Below, in pieces: positions 1 through 10,101 of a stretch of DNA of 64,000 nucleotides; position 1 is the first letter of the stretch, and each line of letters begins with the position of its first letter. A model generated the notes under the pieces. The model did no database searches. It saw nothing but the letters and a program-made list of their open reading frames with translations, and was not told where the DNA came from. The stretch spans positions 5,985,501 to 6,049,500 of the forward strand of contig NC_087190.1 in NCBI RefSeq assembly GCF_035594125.1, in the 5' to 3' direction. The stretch comes from Scylla paramamosain. Its lineage: Eukaryota; Arthropoda; Malacostraca; Decapoda; Portunidae. Both the position numbers and the translations under genes were made by a program.

Positions 1-677
1 GTGGACTTCCGCAACAAGAAGATGGCGAGCTTCGACGTGAAGTCCTTATTCACCAACGTCCCCGTGGAAGGAGCGATAGAAGCGGTAAAAAGGGCATCTG
101 GAGACATCAACGAAGAAAATTTACCGATCCCGAGGGAGGACTACATCAATCTTGTTGAGCTTTGTGTTAAATTTGGTGCCTTCACTTTCAAGGGACAAGA
201 GTACTCACAACATAAGGGACTGGCCATGGGATCCCCTCTAAGTGCTGTTATGGCATGTTTGTATATGGAAACACTAGAGACTGATAACTTCATAAGAATA
301 ATGAGTAGAGGCTCAACATGGCTTAGGTATGTTGATGATGTGGTAGTTATAGTCCCAAAGGGCACGAATATATATAATAAGTTAACATTGCTAAAGTCCA
401 TAAGGATATCCAATTTACGGTGGAAGAGGAACAAGACAATAGATTACCTTTCCTAGATACGGTAATCTGGAGGGAAGAAGGAGTCAGTTTTTCTGTTTAC
501 AGAAAACCCACCAATAAGGACGATTTCATTCACTACCTTTCAGCCCACAGCAAGAGGGTCAAATCTGGTGTGATTATTGGTTTTTACTTAAGAGCGTTCA
601 GAATTTGCAGCAACAACTTCCTAGAGCAAGTAATACGATATTATCATATCAACTTTCAAAAAGCTGGGTTATCCTGA
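1..677 (+). pseudogene. Penelope-type reverse transcriptase, frameshifted fragment
   Basis: The first frame (1-456) holds the RT core. It has the palm motif SFDVKSLFTNVP (residues 10-21), GLAMGSPL (73-80) and the catalytic YVDD box (110-113). Reading then moves to another frame (420-677), where LPFLDT and SVYRKPTNKDDFIHY are typical of the Penelope RT-endonuclease connection. The shift near 425-430 makes this a pseudogene. The RT belongs to the telomerase-related Penelope class, which is family knowledge. The N-terminal third of the protein lies before base 1. Confidence 0.88.
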
Positions 678-721
678 AGGGCTCCTTGTTAGGCTTAAGA
701 ATAAGGCAAAGAAAATAACAA

Positions 722-1285
722 GTGAAAACAGAGAATAAAGATCCCTGTACAACTAGCGAAAGAGAGAAGTATATATGTGTACCAAATTCGGACAAGGCTT
801 CCATAATTAATAAATATTTGTCTAAAACAGGATTAAAAATAGCAACATTAGCGGGAGAGAAAATTGGTGAGCTAACGAGGACTAAAAAGACCGGACTTGT
901 TAATAATAACAGCGTAGTGTACAGCATACCATGCAAAGGCTGTACAAAGCAATACATAGGAGAAACAGGCAGGGGACTTAAAACAAGAATAACAGAGCAT
1001 AGGAGAGATGTTTTAAAACACAATACATCAAACTCCCTTGTATTGCACATAGAAAAATGTAAACACCTACCAAAATGGGAAGAGGCTAAAGAAATTAAAG
1101 TTAGATTGAAGAAAAGAATGAGAAAAGCTATAGAGGCAGCCCTCATAACAACTAGGGAAGTCATTAACCACAGAGAAGGTTTAATCAGGTGGGCGGGTAA
1201 TTCCGCCAGATTGGCCCTCAGGTCAGGTACAAGGAAAATCCCTAGTAAAGGCTCGTCACGTTGGCGGATAATGCCACCTGACTAG
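722..1285 (+). pseudogene. Penelope GIY-YIG endonuclease domain
   Basis: The open frame of 187 codons carries VVYSIPC (65-71), a C-x2-C pair CKGC (71-74), QYIGETGR (77-84), an R-x2-EH patch (89-93) and a later H-x3-C (109-113). This is the GIY-YIG nuclease with the zinc-like cysteines of Penelope/Poseidon-type elements, which nicks target DNA for priming. It stays open to the stop but is out of frame with the RT upstream, so it could not be made as part of the original polyprotein. The nominal start is not meaningful. Confidence 0.88.
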
Positions 1286-1403
1286 GAAAATAAATATTAG
1301 GTGAGGTACACGCCAGGATGGCAATACTCTGTACGAATGTCAAATGAAAAAATTTTGTATGTTGTTATAAATAGTGTGTTTTCACTCATGTAAATCAGTC
1401 TCT

Positions 1404-1428
1404 CTGAGGATGGCTATTCAGCAGAAAC
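1404..1428 (+). ncRNA. possible hammerhead-ribozyme-like core in PLE-1 3' region
   Basis: CTGAGGA at 1404-1410 fits the CUGANGA box and GAAAC at 1424-1428 fits the second conserved box. They are separated by a short segment that can pair imperfectly (TGGCT with AGCA). Hammerhead ribozymes are known in the terminal repeats of Penelope-like elements. I could not identify convincing stems I and III here, so this is a candidate only. Confidence 0.3.
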
Positions 1429-1485
1429 ATTAGAGATTAAAAGAATCCTAACTCCTCCCTGGGTTTTTATCCCCCTTCCTAAACC

Positions 1486-1617
<132 letters not shown>

Positions 1618-1625
1618 TAGACTGA

Positions 1626-2222
1626 ATGGTGAAAAGTTGGAGAGTGAAAACATTTAAGTACTTGGGATCGATGGTAGACGAGACAGGGGAAATGGAAAAA
1701 GAAGTGAACTTTCGGATTCAGTGTGGCTGGAACAATTGGCGGCAAGTTTCGGGTGTGATATGCGATAGAAGGGTACCAGTAAGAGTGAAGGGCAAAGTCC
1801 ACAAAGCAGTCGTTAGACCTGCTTTGATGTATGGGCTAGAAGCAGCACCTTTGAAGAAGATTGAAGAGAGGAAGATGGATGTAGCGGAGATGAAGATGTT
1901 GAGATGGATGGTGGGAGTCAACAGAACAGACCGAATTAGGAATAAGTACATAAGAGGAACGGTGAAAGTAGTTGAAGTCTCCAAGAAGATCCAGGAGTCA
2001 AGGTTGAGGTGGTATGGACACTTGAGAAGAAGAGTTGGCGAAGACCACGTAGGAAGGGAGATCATGGAAATGGAGGTGGAGGGAGTTAGAAGAAGAGGAC
2101 GGCCCAAAAGAAGATGGATTGACTGCATAAACGGAGATCTTGGGGAGAAGAATATAAATCCAGAGATGGCAAACAATAGAAATACGTGGAGAAGGCTCAT
2201 TCACAACGGCGACCCCGAATAG
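1626..2222 (+). pseudogene. RTE/CRAFT-like non-LTR retrotransposon RT C-terminus, 5'-truncated
   Basis: The frame shows the conserved LINE RT tail: [18 protein letters not shown] (thumb start), VRPALMYGLEA, KMDVAEMKMLRWMVGVNRTDRIRN, RLRWYGHLRRR and GRPKRRWID. This series is characteristic of the RTE-related end of LINE pol proteins. The catalytic YADD core is absent, as expected for 5' truncation on insertion. The stop at 2222 is followed by AAG repeats and a long TA tail, consistent with a simple-repeat 3' end. Assignment to RTE rather than a neighbouring clade is by motif memory only. It lies in a GBA intron, sense orientation. Confidence 0.8.
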
Positions 2223-2247
2223 GGAAAAGCTGGGAAGAAGAAGAAGA

Positions 2248-2249
<2 letters not shown>

Positions 2250-2337
<88 letters not shown>

Positions 2338-2588
2338 TTATTTATTTATTTTCAGATTTTTCGTTTATTTTTTTTTTTTTTCGTAGCTTTGCAATCTCTC
2401 TATAGTTTTGATAGATTTTCCGTAGCTTTTCTGATTTCTCTAGGTTTTTCAATATTTTTTTTCATTTTTTTTTTCGTTTCTCCATAGTTTAAAGATATTA
2501 CTGTAGATTTTATTTTATTTTTTTTCTATGTGTTCAGATTTCTCAATTTTTTAAGACCCGTAGGTTTTGAAATTTTTCCGGTTTTCAG

Positions 2589-2619
<31 letters not shown>

Positions 2620-2660
2620 GATTTAGATATTCCATCTTTTTCAGATTTTTTTTTGTAACA
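2250..2660. repeat. (TA)n tract followed by T-rich low-complexity DNA
   Basis: A pure TA run occupies 2250-2333. From 2334 to about 2660 the + strand is strongly T-rich, with TTTATT and poly-T runs (up to about 29 T near 2588-2617). Nothing coding is visible. From 2680 to 2765 there are degenerate CTGATAA/CTGATGA repeats. Confidence 0.9.
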
Positions 2661-2800
2661 TTTTAAATCAACTGTGACTGATAACTGATGCGTGATGACT
2701 GATGACAGACAAGTTTACACTACTAATTAATGTCTGATAATTGATACTCGTAACTGATAAGTTTACATAGATAAACTAATGACTTTCTCTTGCCTCTTAG

Positions 2801-2883
2801 AATCTGGCGGTGATGCCTCCCATCAACCAGTTGTTCTCGGGTCCTGGACCAGAGCGGAGAGGTACACCCAAAACATCATAGAG
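2801..2883 (+). CDS. GBA-like exon A
   Basis: The acceptor is TTGCCTCTTAG before 2801 and the donor GAG|GTGAGAC follows 2883. The 83 nt begin with two bases of a split codon and end in phase 0. The exon encodes the segment with VVLGSW and QNIIE, just downstream of where the family's catalytic nucleophile would be. Confidence 0.9.
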
Positions 2884-5800
2884 GTGAGACACTTGGCTGA
2901 CTGGCTGACTTTTTTTTTTTCTTTATATAAGAGAGGCACTGGCCAAGGGTAACAAAAAGAACGAAAGAAAAATTCACTGAGATGACACTCCATAAAGTAA
3001 GAATATTCCAAAACTGGAGAAAAAGTGTCTTGAACCCTCCCACTTCAAAGACTTCGTCATAGGGAGAGAGAAATACAGAAGCAGGCAGGAAGTTCCAGAG
3101 TTTGCCAGAGAGAAAAAAAAAAAAAACCGGCATGAATGATCGGGTATACTGGTTAACTCTTGCATTAGAAAGGTGGACAAAATAGGGATGAAAGCAGAAA
3201 GTCTTGCGTGGTAGAAGTTAGCAATAGCAACAACTGTTAGTAGCAGTGGTAGTATTGTCGTTAGCTAGTGAATATCTCTCTCTTTCTCTCTCTTAGGACG
3301 TAAACCACTTTGCGTCAGGCTGGATTGACTGGAATCTGGCGCTAGATCCTGCCGGGGGGCCTAACTGGGCTGGCAACGAGGTGGACGCTCCCATCATCAT
3401 TAACCCGGTGAATATTTGTCGACACATATTTGCCAGTGATTGTATATTTATTTATTTTATCTTTTTTCTTTCAGGACAAAAACAAATTCTACAAGCAGCC
3501 ATTTATTATCAATTTTATTTATATACATTTATTATTATTAATAATTTCATGAATTTATCCTTTATCTGTATCATTTTTTTTCTTTATGTAGGAAGGATAC
3601 TGGCCAAGGGCAACAAAAATCTAATAAAAAAATGCCCACTGAAATGCCAGTCCCATAAAAGGGTCAAAGCAGTGGTCAAAAATTGGTGGATAAGTGTCTT
3701 GAAACCTCCCTCTTGAAGGAATTCAAGTCGTAGGAAGGTGGAAATACAGAAGCAGGCAGGGAGTTCCAGAGTTTACCAGAGAAAGGGATGAATGACTGAG
3801 AATACTGGTTAACTCTTGCGTTAGAGAGGTGGACAGAATAGGGGTGAGAGAAAGAAGAAAGTCTTGTGCAGCGAGGCCGTGGAAGGAGGGGAGGCATGCA
3901 GTTAGCAAGATCAGAAGAGCAGTTAGCATGAAAATAGCGGTAGAAGACAGCTAGATATGCAACATTGCGGCGGTGAGAGAGAGGCTGAAGACAGTCAGTT
4001 AGAGGAGAGGAGTTGATGAGACGAAAAGCTTTTGATTCCACCCTGTCTATAAGAGCAATATGAGTGGAACTCCCCCAGACATGTGAAGCATACTCCATAC
4101 ATGGACGGATAAGGCCCTTGTACAGAGTTAGCAGCTGGGGGGGTGAGAAAAACTGGCGGAGACGTCTCAGAACACCTAATTTCATAGAAGCTGTTTTAGC
4201 TAGAGATGAGATGTGAAGTTTCCAGTTCAGATTATAAGTAAAGGACAGACCGAGTATGTTCAGTGTAGAAGAGGGGGACAGTTGAGTGTCATTGAAGAAG
4301 AGGGGATAGTTGTCTGGAAGGTTGTGTCGAGTTGATAGATGGAGGAATTGAGTTTTTGAGGCATTGAACAATACCAAGTTTGCTCTGCCCCAATCAGAAA
4401 TTTTAGAAAGATCAGAAGTCAGGCGTTCTGTGGCTTCCCTGCGTGATATGTTTACCTCCTGATATTAATGAATAATAAGAAGAGAGTGGGTGATAGGACA
4501 GAACCCTGAGGAACACCACTGTTAATAGATTTAGGAGAAGAACAGTGACCTTCTACCACAGCAGCAATAGAACGGTCAGAAAGGAAACTTGAGATGAAGT
4601 TACAGAGAGAAGGATAGAAACCGTAGGAGGGTAGTTTGGAAATCAAAGCTTTGTGCCAGACTCTATCAAAGGCTTTTGATATGTCCAAGGCAACAGCAAA
4701 AGTTTCACCAAAATCTCTAAAAGAGGATGACCAAGACTCAGTAAGGAAAGCCAGAAGATCACCAGTAGAGCGGCCTTGACGGAACCCATACTGGCGATCA
4801 GATAGAAGGTTGTGAAGTGATAGATGTTTAAGAATCTTCCTGTTGAGGATAGATTCAAAAACTTTAGATAAGCAGGAAATTAAAGCAATAGGACGGTAGT
4901 TTGAGGGATTAGAGCGATCACCCTTTTTAGGAACAGGTTGAATGTAGGCAAACTTCCAGCAAGAAGGAAAGGTACTCGTAGATGTTGACAGACAGAGCTG
5001 AAAGAGTTTGACTAGGCAAGGTGCAAGCACGGAGGCACAGTTTCGGAGAACAATAGGAGGGACCCCATCAGGTCCATAAGCCTTCCGAGGGTTTAGGCCA
5101 GCGAGGGCATGGAAAACATCATTGCGAAGAATTTTAATACGTGGCATGAAGTAGTCAGAGGGTGGAGCAGAGGGAGGAACAAGCCCAGAATCGTCCAAGG
5201 TAGAGTTTTTAGCAAAGGTTTGAGCAAAGAGTTCAGCTTTAGAAATAGATGTGATAGCAGTGGTGCCATCTCGTTGAAGTAGAGGAGGGAAAGAAGAAGC
5301 AAAGTTATTGGAGATATTTTTGGCTAGATGCCAGAAATCACGAGGGGAGTTAGATCTTGAAAGGTTTTGACATTTTCTGTTAATGAAGGAGTTTTTGGCT
5401 GGTTGGAGAACAGACTTGGCATGGTTCCGGGCAGAAATATAAAGTGCATGAGATACTGGTGATGGAAGGCTTAAGTACCTTTTGTGGGCCACCTCTCTAT
5501 CATGTATAGCACGAGACCAAGCTGTGTTAAACCAAGGTTTAGAAGGTTTAGGACGAGAAAAAGAGTGAGGAATGTACGCCTCCATGCCAGACACTATCAC
5601 CTCTGTTATGCGCTCAGCACACAAAGACGGGTCTCTGACACGGAAGCAGTAGTCATTCTAAGGAAAATCAGCAAAATAACTCCTCAGGTCCCCCCAACTA
5701 GCAGAGGCAAAACGCCAGAGGCACCTTCGCTTAGAGGGATCCTGAGGAGGGATTGGAGTGATAGGACAAGATAAAGATATGAGATTGTGATCGGAGGAGC

Positions 5801-7138
5801 CCAACGGAGAAGAAAGGGTGACAGCATAAGCAGAAGGATTAGAGGTCAGGAAAAGGTCAAGAATGTTGGGCGTATCTCCAAGACGGTCAGGAATACGAGT
5901 AGGGTGTTGCACCAATTGCTCTAGGTCATGGAGGATAGCAAAGTTGTAGGCTAGTTCACCAGGATGGTCAGTGAAGGGAGAGGAAAGCCAAAGCTGGTGG
6001 TGAACATTGAAGTCTCCAAGAATGGAGATCTCTGCAAAAGGGAAGAGGGTCAGAATGTGCTCCACTTTGGAAGTTAAGTAGTCAAAGAATTTCTTATAGT
6101 CAGAGGAGTTAGGTGAGAGGTATACAGCACAGAAAAATTTAGTATGAGAGTGACTCCGTAGTCGTAGCCAGATGGTGGAAAAATCGGAAGATTCAAGAGC
6201 GTGGGCACGAGAGCAGGTTAAGTCATTCCGCACATAAACGCAGCATCCAGCTTTGGATCGAAAATGAGGATAGAGAAAGTAGGAGGGAACAGAAAAGGGG
6301 CTACTGTCAGTTGCCTCAGACACCTGAGTTTCAGTGAGGAAAAGAAGATGAGGTTTAGAAGAGGAGAGGTGGTGTTCTACAGATTGAAAATTAGATCTTA
6401 GACCGCGAATGTTGCAGAAGTTAATGAAGAAAAAGTTGAGGGGGGTTTCAAGACACTTAGGGTCGTCGACAGAAAGGCAGTCCGACCTGGGGACATTTAA
6501 GGTCCCCTCCCCAGATGGGGACTCCGAGGCTGGTGTAGGAGTCGCCATGATTGATTGAAGGGTGTGTGTGTTATTAGGTGCTTGTAGTTTTGTGAGGAGG
6601 AAGAGAGTTGTCTTTAGAGGGCAGGCTGTGACTGCCCCCTTGTGCTGTGAGACACAAAGGGAAACGTTCAGTGAGGTCACAGCTGGGTTTAATGATAAGT
6701 TCACAGCACCCCCTGAACAGTGCTTTAGACCTCACTGGGAGAAATTATCGTTTCGGCAGGTGTCTACTGCCTCCTCCTGATATGGTTATTGTTTTTAACA
6801 TTATTGGTGCCATTTATTTATTTTTTCGTCCAGGATAAAGACGAATTCTACAAACAGCTAATTATTGTAATTCCTTTACCTCTCCTTTTTTCTCTCCCAT
6901 TCAGGAAAAAGACGAGTTCTACAAGCAGCCAATATTCTACGTGATGGGCCACTTTAGTAAGTTCGTGCCCGCGGGGAGCGTGTCTATTCCTTCCTGGGTC
7001 CGGGGAAGCACTGCTGGTCTGTTCCACACCGCCGCTTTCGTACATCCAGACGGTTATGTTGTACTTCAGCTCCTTAACAAGTACTGTTTATTTCTAGTAG
7101 TAGTAGTAGTAGTAGTAGTAGTAGGAGTGGTAGTAGTA

Positions 7139-7178
<40 letters not shown>

Positions 7179-7879
7179 GTAGTAGTAGTAGTAGTAACAA
7201 CGCTGTCAAGAGTTCTCCATTCTTCTTAATATTTTCTTCCTCTTTTTTTACATAAATTTCTCTCCACCTCTTCTCCTCTTTCTTAAACGAATTTATTCTT
7301 TTCCTTGACAATATTTCATTTCTTCTCTTCTTCTTTTCCTCCTTTTCCTTACACAGATTTCTATCTTCACCGCATGTTCTCTACCTCATTTTTCCAAGGC
7401 AAATTTTACTCTCCTCTCCCTCGTCTTTCTTTGTGACATTTCCTCTCTTTTCTTCTTCACTTCCACCTCTATCATAGACATATTTTCTCCCCCGTTCTTA
7501 TCTTCCTCCTCTGTACTAGACAAAATTTAATTTTCTTTCTCCTCTTTCCTAGGCAGATTTCATTCTTTTCCTTTCTCCTAGACAAAAACATTTCCTCTCT
7601 TCTTTCCAAAACGAACTTTCACTCTCTTCGTTCTCTTTCCTCAACAAAATCTCTCTCTTCTTTCTCTTTCCTTAACAGAATCTCATCTCTTTCTCCACCT
7701 GCAGGAATGACACAGAGACGGAGGTGAGAGTGGAGTGGGAAGGAGGAGATTTCACCCTCTCCCTCGTCCCTCCTCGCTCTTTCCAGACTCTTCTTCTGCC
7801 CTGGGAAGGCGACACCACCCACGCCAAGAGAAAGTACTCCTTGCAAAGCCATCTTTTAAATAAATACTTGACAGAGTAA
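2801..7879 (+). CDS. GBA1-like: glucosylceramidase (lysosomal acid beta-glucosidase, GH30), last four coding exons
   Basis: This enzyme cleaves glucosylceramide to glucose and ceramide in the lysosome. Joined exons 2801-2883, 3297-3407, 6905-7080 and 7705-7879 keep one reading frame, with GT donors and AG acceptors throughout, and end in TAA. They encode about 181 C-terminal residues against roughly 500-540 for the family. Landmarks are [30 protein letters not shown], the IIIN strand, [19 protein letters not shown] and FVHPDG. All match the end of the TIM barrel and the C-terminal beta-sandwich of GH30 glucosylceramidases. The two catalytic glutamates should lie in exons before this window. 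Introns hold the PLE-1 and RTE remnants (upstream) and two antisense family A LINE copies. No clear AATAAA follows the stop; one overlaps the last codons near 7858. Confidence 0.93.
2909..3215 (-). mobile_element. family A LINE, short 3'-end fragment (antisense in GBA intron)
   Basis: Read on the minus strand, this is the last part of family A ORF and its 3' UTR (SGKLWN..PASVF, then ACACTTTTTCTCC). It ends in a poly-T/A tract at 2909-2920 next to CCAGTGCCTCTC, the family's 3' terminus. An A-run at 3114-3126 interrupts it. It is a classical 5'-truncated insertion. Confidence 0.85.
3297..3407 (+). CDS. GBA-like exon B
   Basis: The acceptor is CTCTCTCTTAG and the donor CCG|GTGAAT. The exon has 37 whole codons (phase 0-0). 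It contains [11 protein letters not shown] and GGPNW, the last barrel helix and strand, and the DAPIIIN start of the outer beta-domain strand. Confidence 0.92.
3447..3530 (+). repeat. decayed duplicate of GBA exon C acceptor and exon start, copy 1
   Basis: The segment TTTCTTTCAG followed by GACAAAAACAAATTCTACAA resembles the true acceptor and exon start at 6901-6930 and copy 2 at 6803-6875. It would code DKNKFYKQP, close to the functional EKDEFYKQP. It then runs into intron-like sequence, so it is a non-functional or cryptic splice site. The family A insertion (3574-6780) now separates it from copy 2. Confidence 0.75.
3676..5624 (-). pseudogene. family A reverse transcriptase, two frames
   Basis: Frame 5624-4452 holds the RT fingers and palm ([51 protein letters not shown]). 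It breaks just after this motif, and the region coding the YADD box has lost part of its sequence around 4440-4470. Frame 4377-3676 resumes with KTQFLHLS and runs to the C-terminal FKREVSRHL end. A deletion of the catalytic box makes this copy inactive. Confidence 0.88.
5658..6704 (-). pseudogene. family A endonuclease domain (APE-type), frame-broken copy
   Basis: The open frame carries the APE-like endonuclease motifs CNIRGL, LTETQ, ILGDFN and SDHN. It then ends near 5658, where a shift moves coding to the RT frame starting at 5624. It is nearly collinear with residues 1-350 of the open copy. The [10 protein letters not shown] start and the longer MNLSLNP start are both present in this frame. 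Confidence 0.88.
6803..6875 (+). repeat. decayed duplicate of GBA exon C acceptor and exon start, copy 2
   Basis: CGTCCAG followed by GATAAAGACGAATTCTACAA repeats the true exon C start. It would code DKDEFYKQL and then shift frame, reaching a stop near 6940. Copies 1 and 2 also share the following TTATTRT.AATT sequence, so the duplicated unit is about 70 bp, and the real exon is the third unit. Confidence 0.78.
6905..7080 (+). CDS. GBA-like exon C
   Basis: The acceptor is CCCATTCAG. The donor AACAA|GTACTG leaves two bases of a split codon. The exon has 58 codons plus two bases. It encodes [17 protein letters not shown], the most conserved stretch of the C-terminal beta-domain, and ends in VVLQLLN. 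It is chosen over the two upstream look-alikes because only this copy continues in frame. Confidence 0.93.
7095..7197. repeat. (TAG)n/(TTA)n compound trinucleotide microsatellite
   Basis: A run of GTA units passes into about 13 TTA/ATT units and back to GTA. It lies directly after the GBA exon C donor, within the last intron. The remainder of the intron (7200-7700) is CT-rich pyrimidine sequence with no coding signal. Confidence 0.95.
7705..7879 (+). CDS. GBA-like last exon D
   Basis: The acceptor is CACCTGCAG. The first base completes the split codon and 57 codons follow to TAA. It encodes the final beta-strands, including [10 protein letters not shown], which corresponds to the family's C-terminal YSI.TYLW region. 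A lysine-rich extension of about 20 residues continues past the usual end. Confidence 0.9.
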
Positions 7880-8087
7880 ATTCTTGTTACTTTCAGTAAG
7901 GGTTATAGAAAATGTGCATTGTAATTTTTTGTAAACTCTGGAACTCCTTTGGTGTTTGTTCATCCTCCTACATACAACTTGGTGTGTTTCAAGAGGACAA
8001 ACGCGGTACTTTCGTTGATTCGTCATAACTGAACTTCCTTCATCTCGAGTATTCTTTCAACATTGCTTGGCTCGTATTTCTGAAGCG
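7880..8087. other. GBA 3' flank, no clear feature
   Basis: The sequence is AT-rich. A stretch near 7932-8010 (GTAAACTCTGGAACTCC, then TTTCAAGAGGAC) loosely resembles the C-terminal WNS segment of family A, but is too diverged to call. Confidence 0.4.
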
Positions 8088-8462
8088 CTTTGTTCTCTTA
8101 CCACGACTATTTTCAAAGGTCACAAGGCTGAGTAGCCGGATTCTCAAGTGTCTCCTGTTAACAATGTAGGAATCTTGTTAATCTGTCACTAGAACCGTAA
8201 AAAAGCACACTTTAAAACGCTTTCCTATTTCGCCACAACTATTTTCCAATGCCACATAGATGATAAGTCGTGTTCTCAAGAAAGCTTATCCTGTTAATAA
8301 TGTAGAAATCTTGTCAGCTTTTCACTAGGAGAATGGAAACATCCTTAAAAACGCTTTGCTCTCCACGTTTTTTTATATTTTTTTTAAGGCCGCAGATGGT
8401 TGGCTGGGTTCTCAAGTCCTTTTCGCCTTTTAATAATGTAAAAATCTTGTTCATAATAACAT
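8088..8462. repeat. three diverged tandem copies of a ~125-bp repeat
   Basis: Units start near 8088, 8218 and 8351. Each begins CGCTTT, passes through a CCACGACTATTTT-like stretch and a GTTCTCAAG motif, and reaches TTAATAATGTARAAATCTTGT before CACTAG. The third unit is shorter and has a T-run. The copies are clearly related but diverged, so this is an old tandem repeat. Confidence 0.8.
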
Positions 8463-9240
8463 CAGAACATAAGAAAACAAGGGAAGCTGCAAGAAGCCAC
8501 CATACCAACCTATTTCCACTAATTTCCCTAATGACTCGGCTCTAATAACCTGATAACTGAGTCCGTTATACTTCTCTCCCACTCTGTTTGAGAACTAATT
8601 TCTTCCTCTCTCTTTCTTGAACCAAATTTTTTTCAAGCTTGAATCCATTATTTATCATATCCTTCTTATAACTCCTATACCACCAGATCCCCTCTTAATC
8701 TACGTCTTTCTAAGGAATGTAAATTTAATAGCTTCATTCTATTGTCCTAAAGAATAACCATCATCCCCTGTATCCTTTTAGTCATTCTCCCTTGTACTGA
8801 TTCTAATAGATCTATATCGTTCCTGTAAGAGGGTAACAAGAACCGCACAGCACAGTCTAGATGAGGTCTCACTAGGGCTATATACAACTTTCATGTTACT
8901 TCGGGACTTCTACTCTTAACACTTCTAAAAATGAATCCCAATACTCGATTTGCCCTATTTCTGCCCTTTATGCATTGCTTTCTTAGACGGAAATCAGAAT
9001 TGACTATAACTCCTAAATCTTTTTTTCGTTCCCTGACCTTACCAGAGCTTCGCTGTTTGTGTACCTACTGTTTGGGCTTCTAACTACGCTAAGTACTTTG
9101 CATTTGTTAATATTAAACTGCATTTGCTATCTGTCTATCCATTCAATCATTCTATCCAAATCTACATGCAAGGCGATGGCATCCAAATCTTTTTCTAATT
9201 AACCTACCTATCCGTGTCAGTGTTAGTAAATTTACTAACA
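8455..9240 (-). mobile_element. CR1/Rex1-like LINE 3' part, decayed
   Basis: On the minus strand the sequence gives RT C-terminal motifs (ALVRPHLDC, LLESVQ.RMTKRIQGM, NRANRVLGF, FRLRKQCIKGRN) in broken frames. It ends at 8462-8495 in the family's 3' terminus (GCAGCTTCCCTTGTTTTCTTATGTTCTG). The same terminus and protein tail occur in the cleaner + strand copy at 43697-44352. Confidence 0.8.
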
Positions 9241-9269
9241 TCACTATTAACCCAACTATTCAAATCATC

Positions 9270-9369
<100 letters not shown>

Positions 9370-9431
9370 CAGGTCTCGAGTTATAAAATAAACAGGGATA
9401 CACCAGACTTCCTTCTTCAATTCACTGTAAC

Positions 9432-9459
9432 GTTTCACCTTCACAGAAGACATCATCAG
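9432..9459 (-). ncRNA. possible hammerhead-ribozyme-like core in PLE-2 3' region
   Basis: On the minus strand CTGATGA (9459-9453) and GAAAC (9436-9432) flank a segment that can form a GTCTTC/GAAGGT stem with a TGT loop. This fits hammerhead stem II apart from one extra U. Stems I and III were not established. PLEs are known carriers of such ribozymes. Confidence 0.4.
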
Positions 9460-9741
9460 ACTAAAAAAGATTGATAAAAAATAAGCACAAAGACAAATAT
9501 GTCACTCACATTACAATAAGGGCAAAAAACAAAACGGTAACCCAAAGGGGTACAAGGAGGCAAGGAAAAAAAAAAAATGACAAGATAACCTATCGCCAGT
9601 AACTTAAAATCGGCAGTAGCTTAATATGACAGAAAAAAAAAAAAAATCAAGCAGAATAAAGATCTGAAACTATGGACAAACCTTGAGTGTTCTCGGATGT
9701 TGTGTGGTGAGGACTGACAGAGTGGCTGAGTGAGAGCAAGG

Positions 9742-10101
9742 TTACGAATCCGGAACCCCAAAGCTCCGAGCAGAGTTTATGAGATATAATTGTGATGAAG
9801 ACAGTTTCAGGTGTTTAATGTAATTAGCTTTTAGTGTTTCAGTGTCTGAATGTGCATTAGATTTATGTAGTATACTAAAATCTTCCGAAAACGGATGATC
9901 ATGTGTGTGTGAATGTATTCTTACTGCTGAAAAATGGACATGAGCCAACTGTTTCTGTGTAGGTATTGAAGTAACTTCATGTTCACTGATTCTGTGTGTT
10001 AGATTCCTCTTGGTTTCTCGAATATATCGAGTCTTGCAACTCGAACAAGTAAATTCATAAATGATGGTTGAAATATTTTCAATAGGAACAGTGTCTTTCA
10101 A
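9742..10101 (-). pseudogene. PLE-2 GIY-YIG endonuclease domain
   Basis: The 119-codon frame shows IIYEFTCSSC, then TRYIRETKRNL, HRISEH, a histidine-rich stretch (SHTHDHPFSEDF) and the conserved LKANYIKHLKL tail. This is the Penelope GIY-YIG domain, with YIR in place of YIG. It is a different family from PLE-1, because the linker and tail differ. It is upstream-disconnected from the RT by stops and the family A insertion. Confidence 0.85.

Larger units (their letters stand above)
1..1285 (+). mobile_element. Penelope-like retroelement (PLE-1), 5'-truncated by window edge, frameshifted
   Basis: A reverse transcriptase segment is followed by a GIY-YIG endonuclease. This order defines endonuclease-bearing Penelope-like elements. 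Coding continuity is lost near 430 and between 677 and 722, so the copy is dead. It lies inside an upstream intron of the GBA-like gene, in the same orientation as the gene. The 3' part (1286-1440) is non-coding and carries a hammerhead-like motif. The left part lies outside the window. Confidence 0.9.
3574..6780 (-). mobile_element. family A LINE, near full-length, frame-broken, antisense in GBA intron
   Basis: On the minus strand it starts at about 6779 with the shared 5' leader (AGACACCTGCCGAAACGATA) and ends at poly-T 3574-3581, after the conserved 3' UTR (GCCCTTGGCCAGTATCC). It contains the endonuclease frame 6704-5658 and RT frames 5624-4452 and 4377-3676. It separates two copies of the duplicated GBA splice acceptor. 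It aligns over its whole length with the open copy at 10418-13706. Confidence 0.92.

Noticed and set aside
5484..5774. Plus ORF opposite the family A copy in the GBA intron as a GBA alternative exon
   Set aside because: It is a shadow of family A endonuclease, identical in kind to those opposite other copies, with no matching splice sites.
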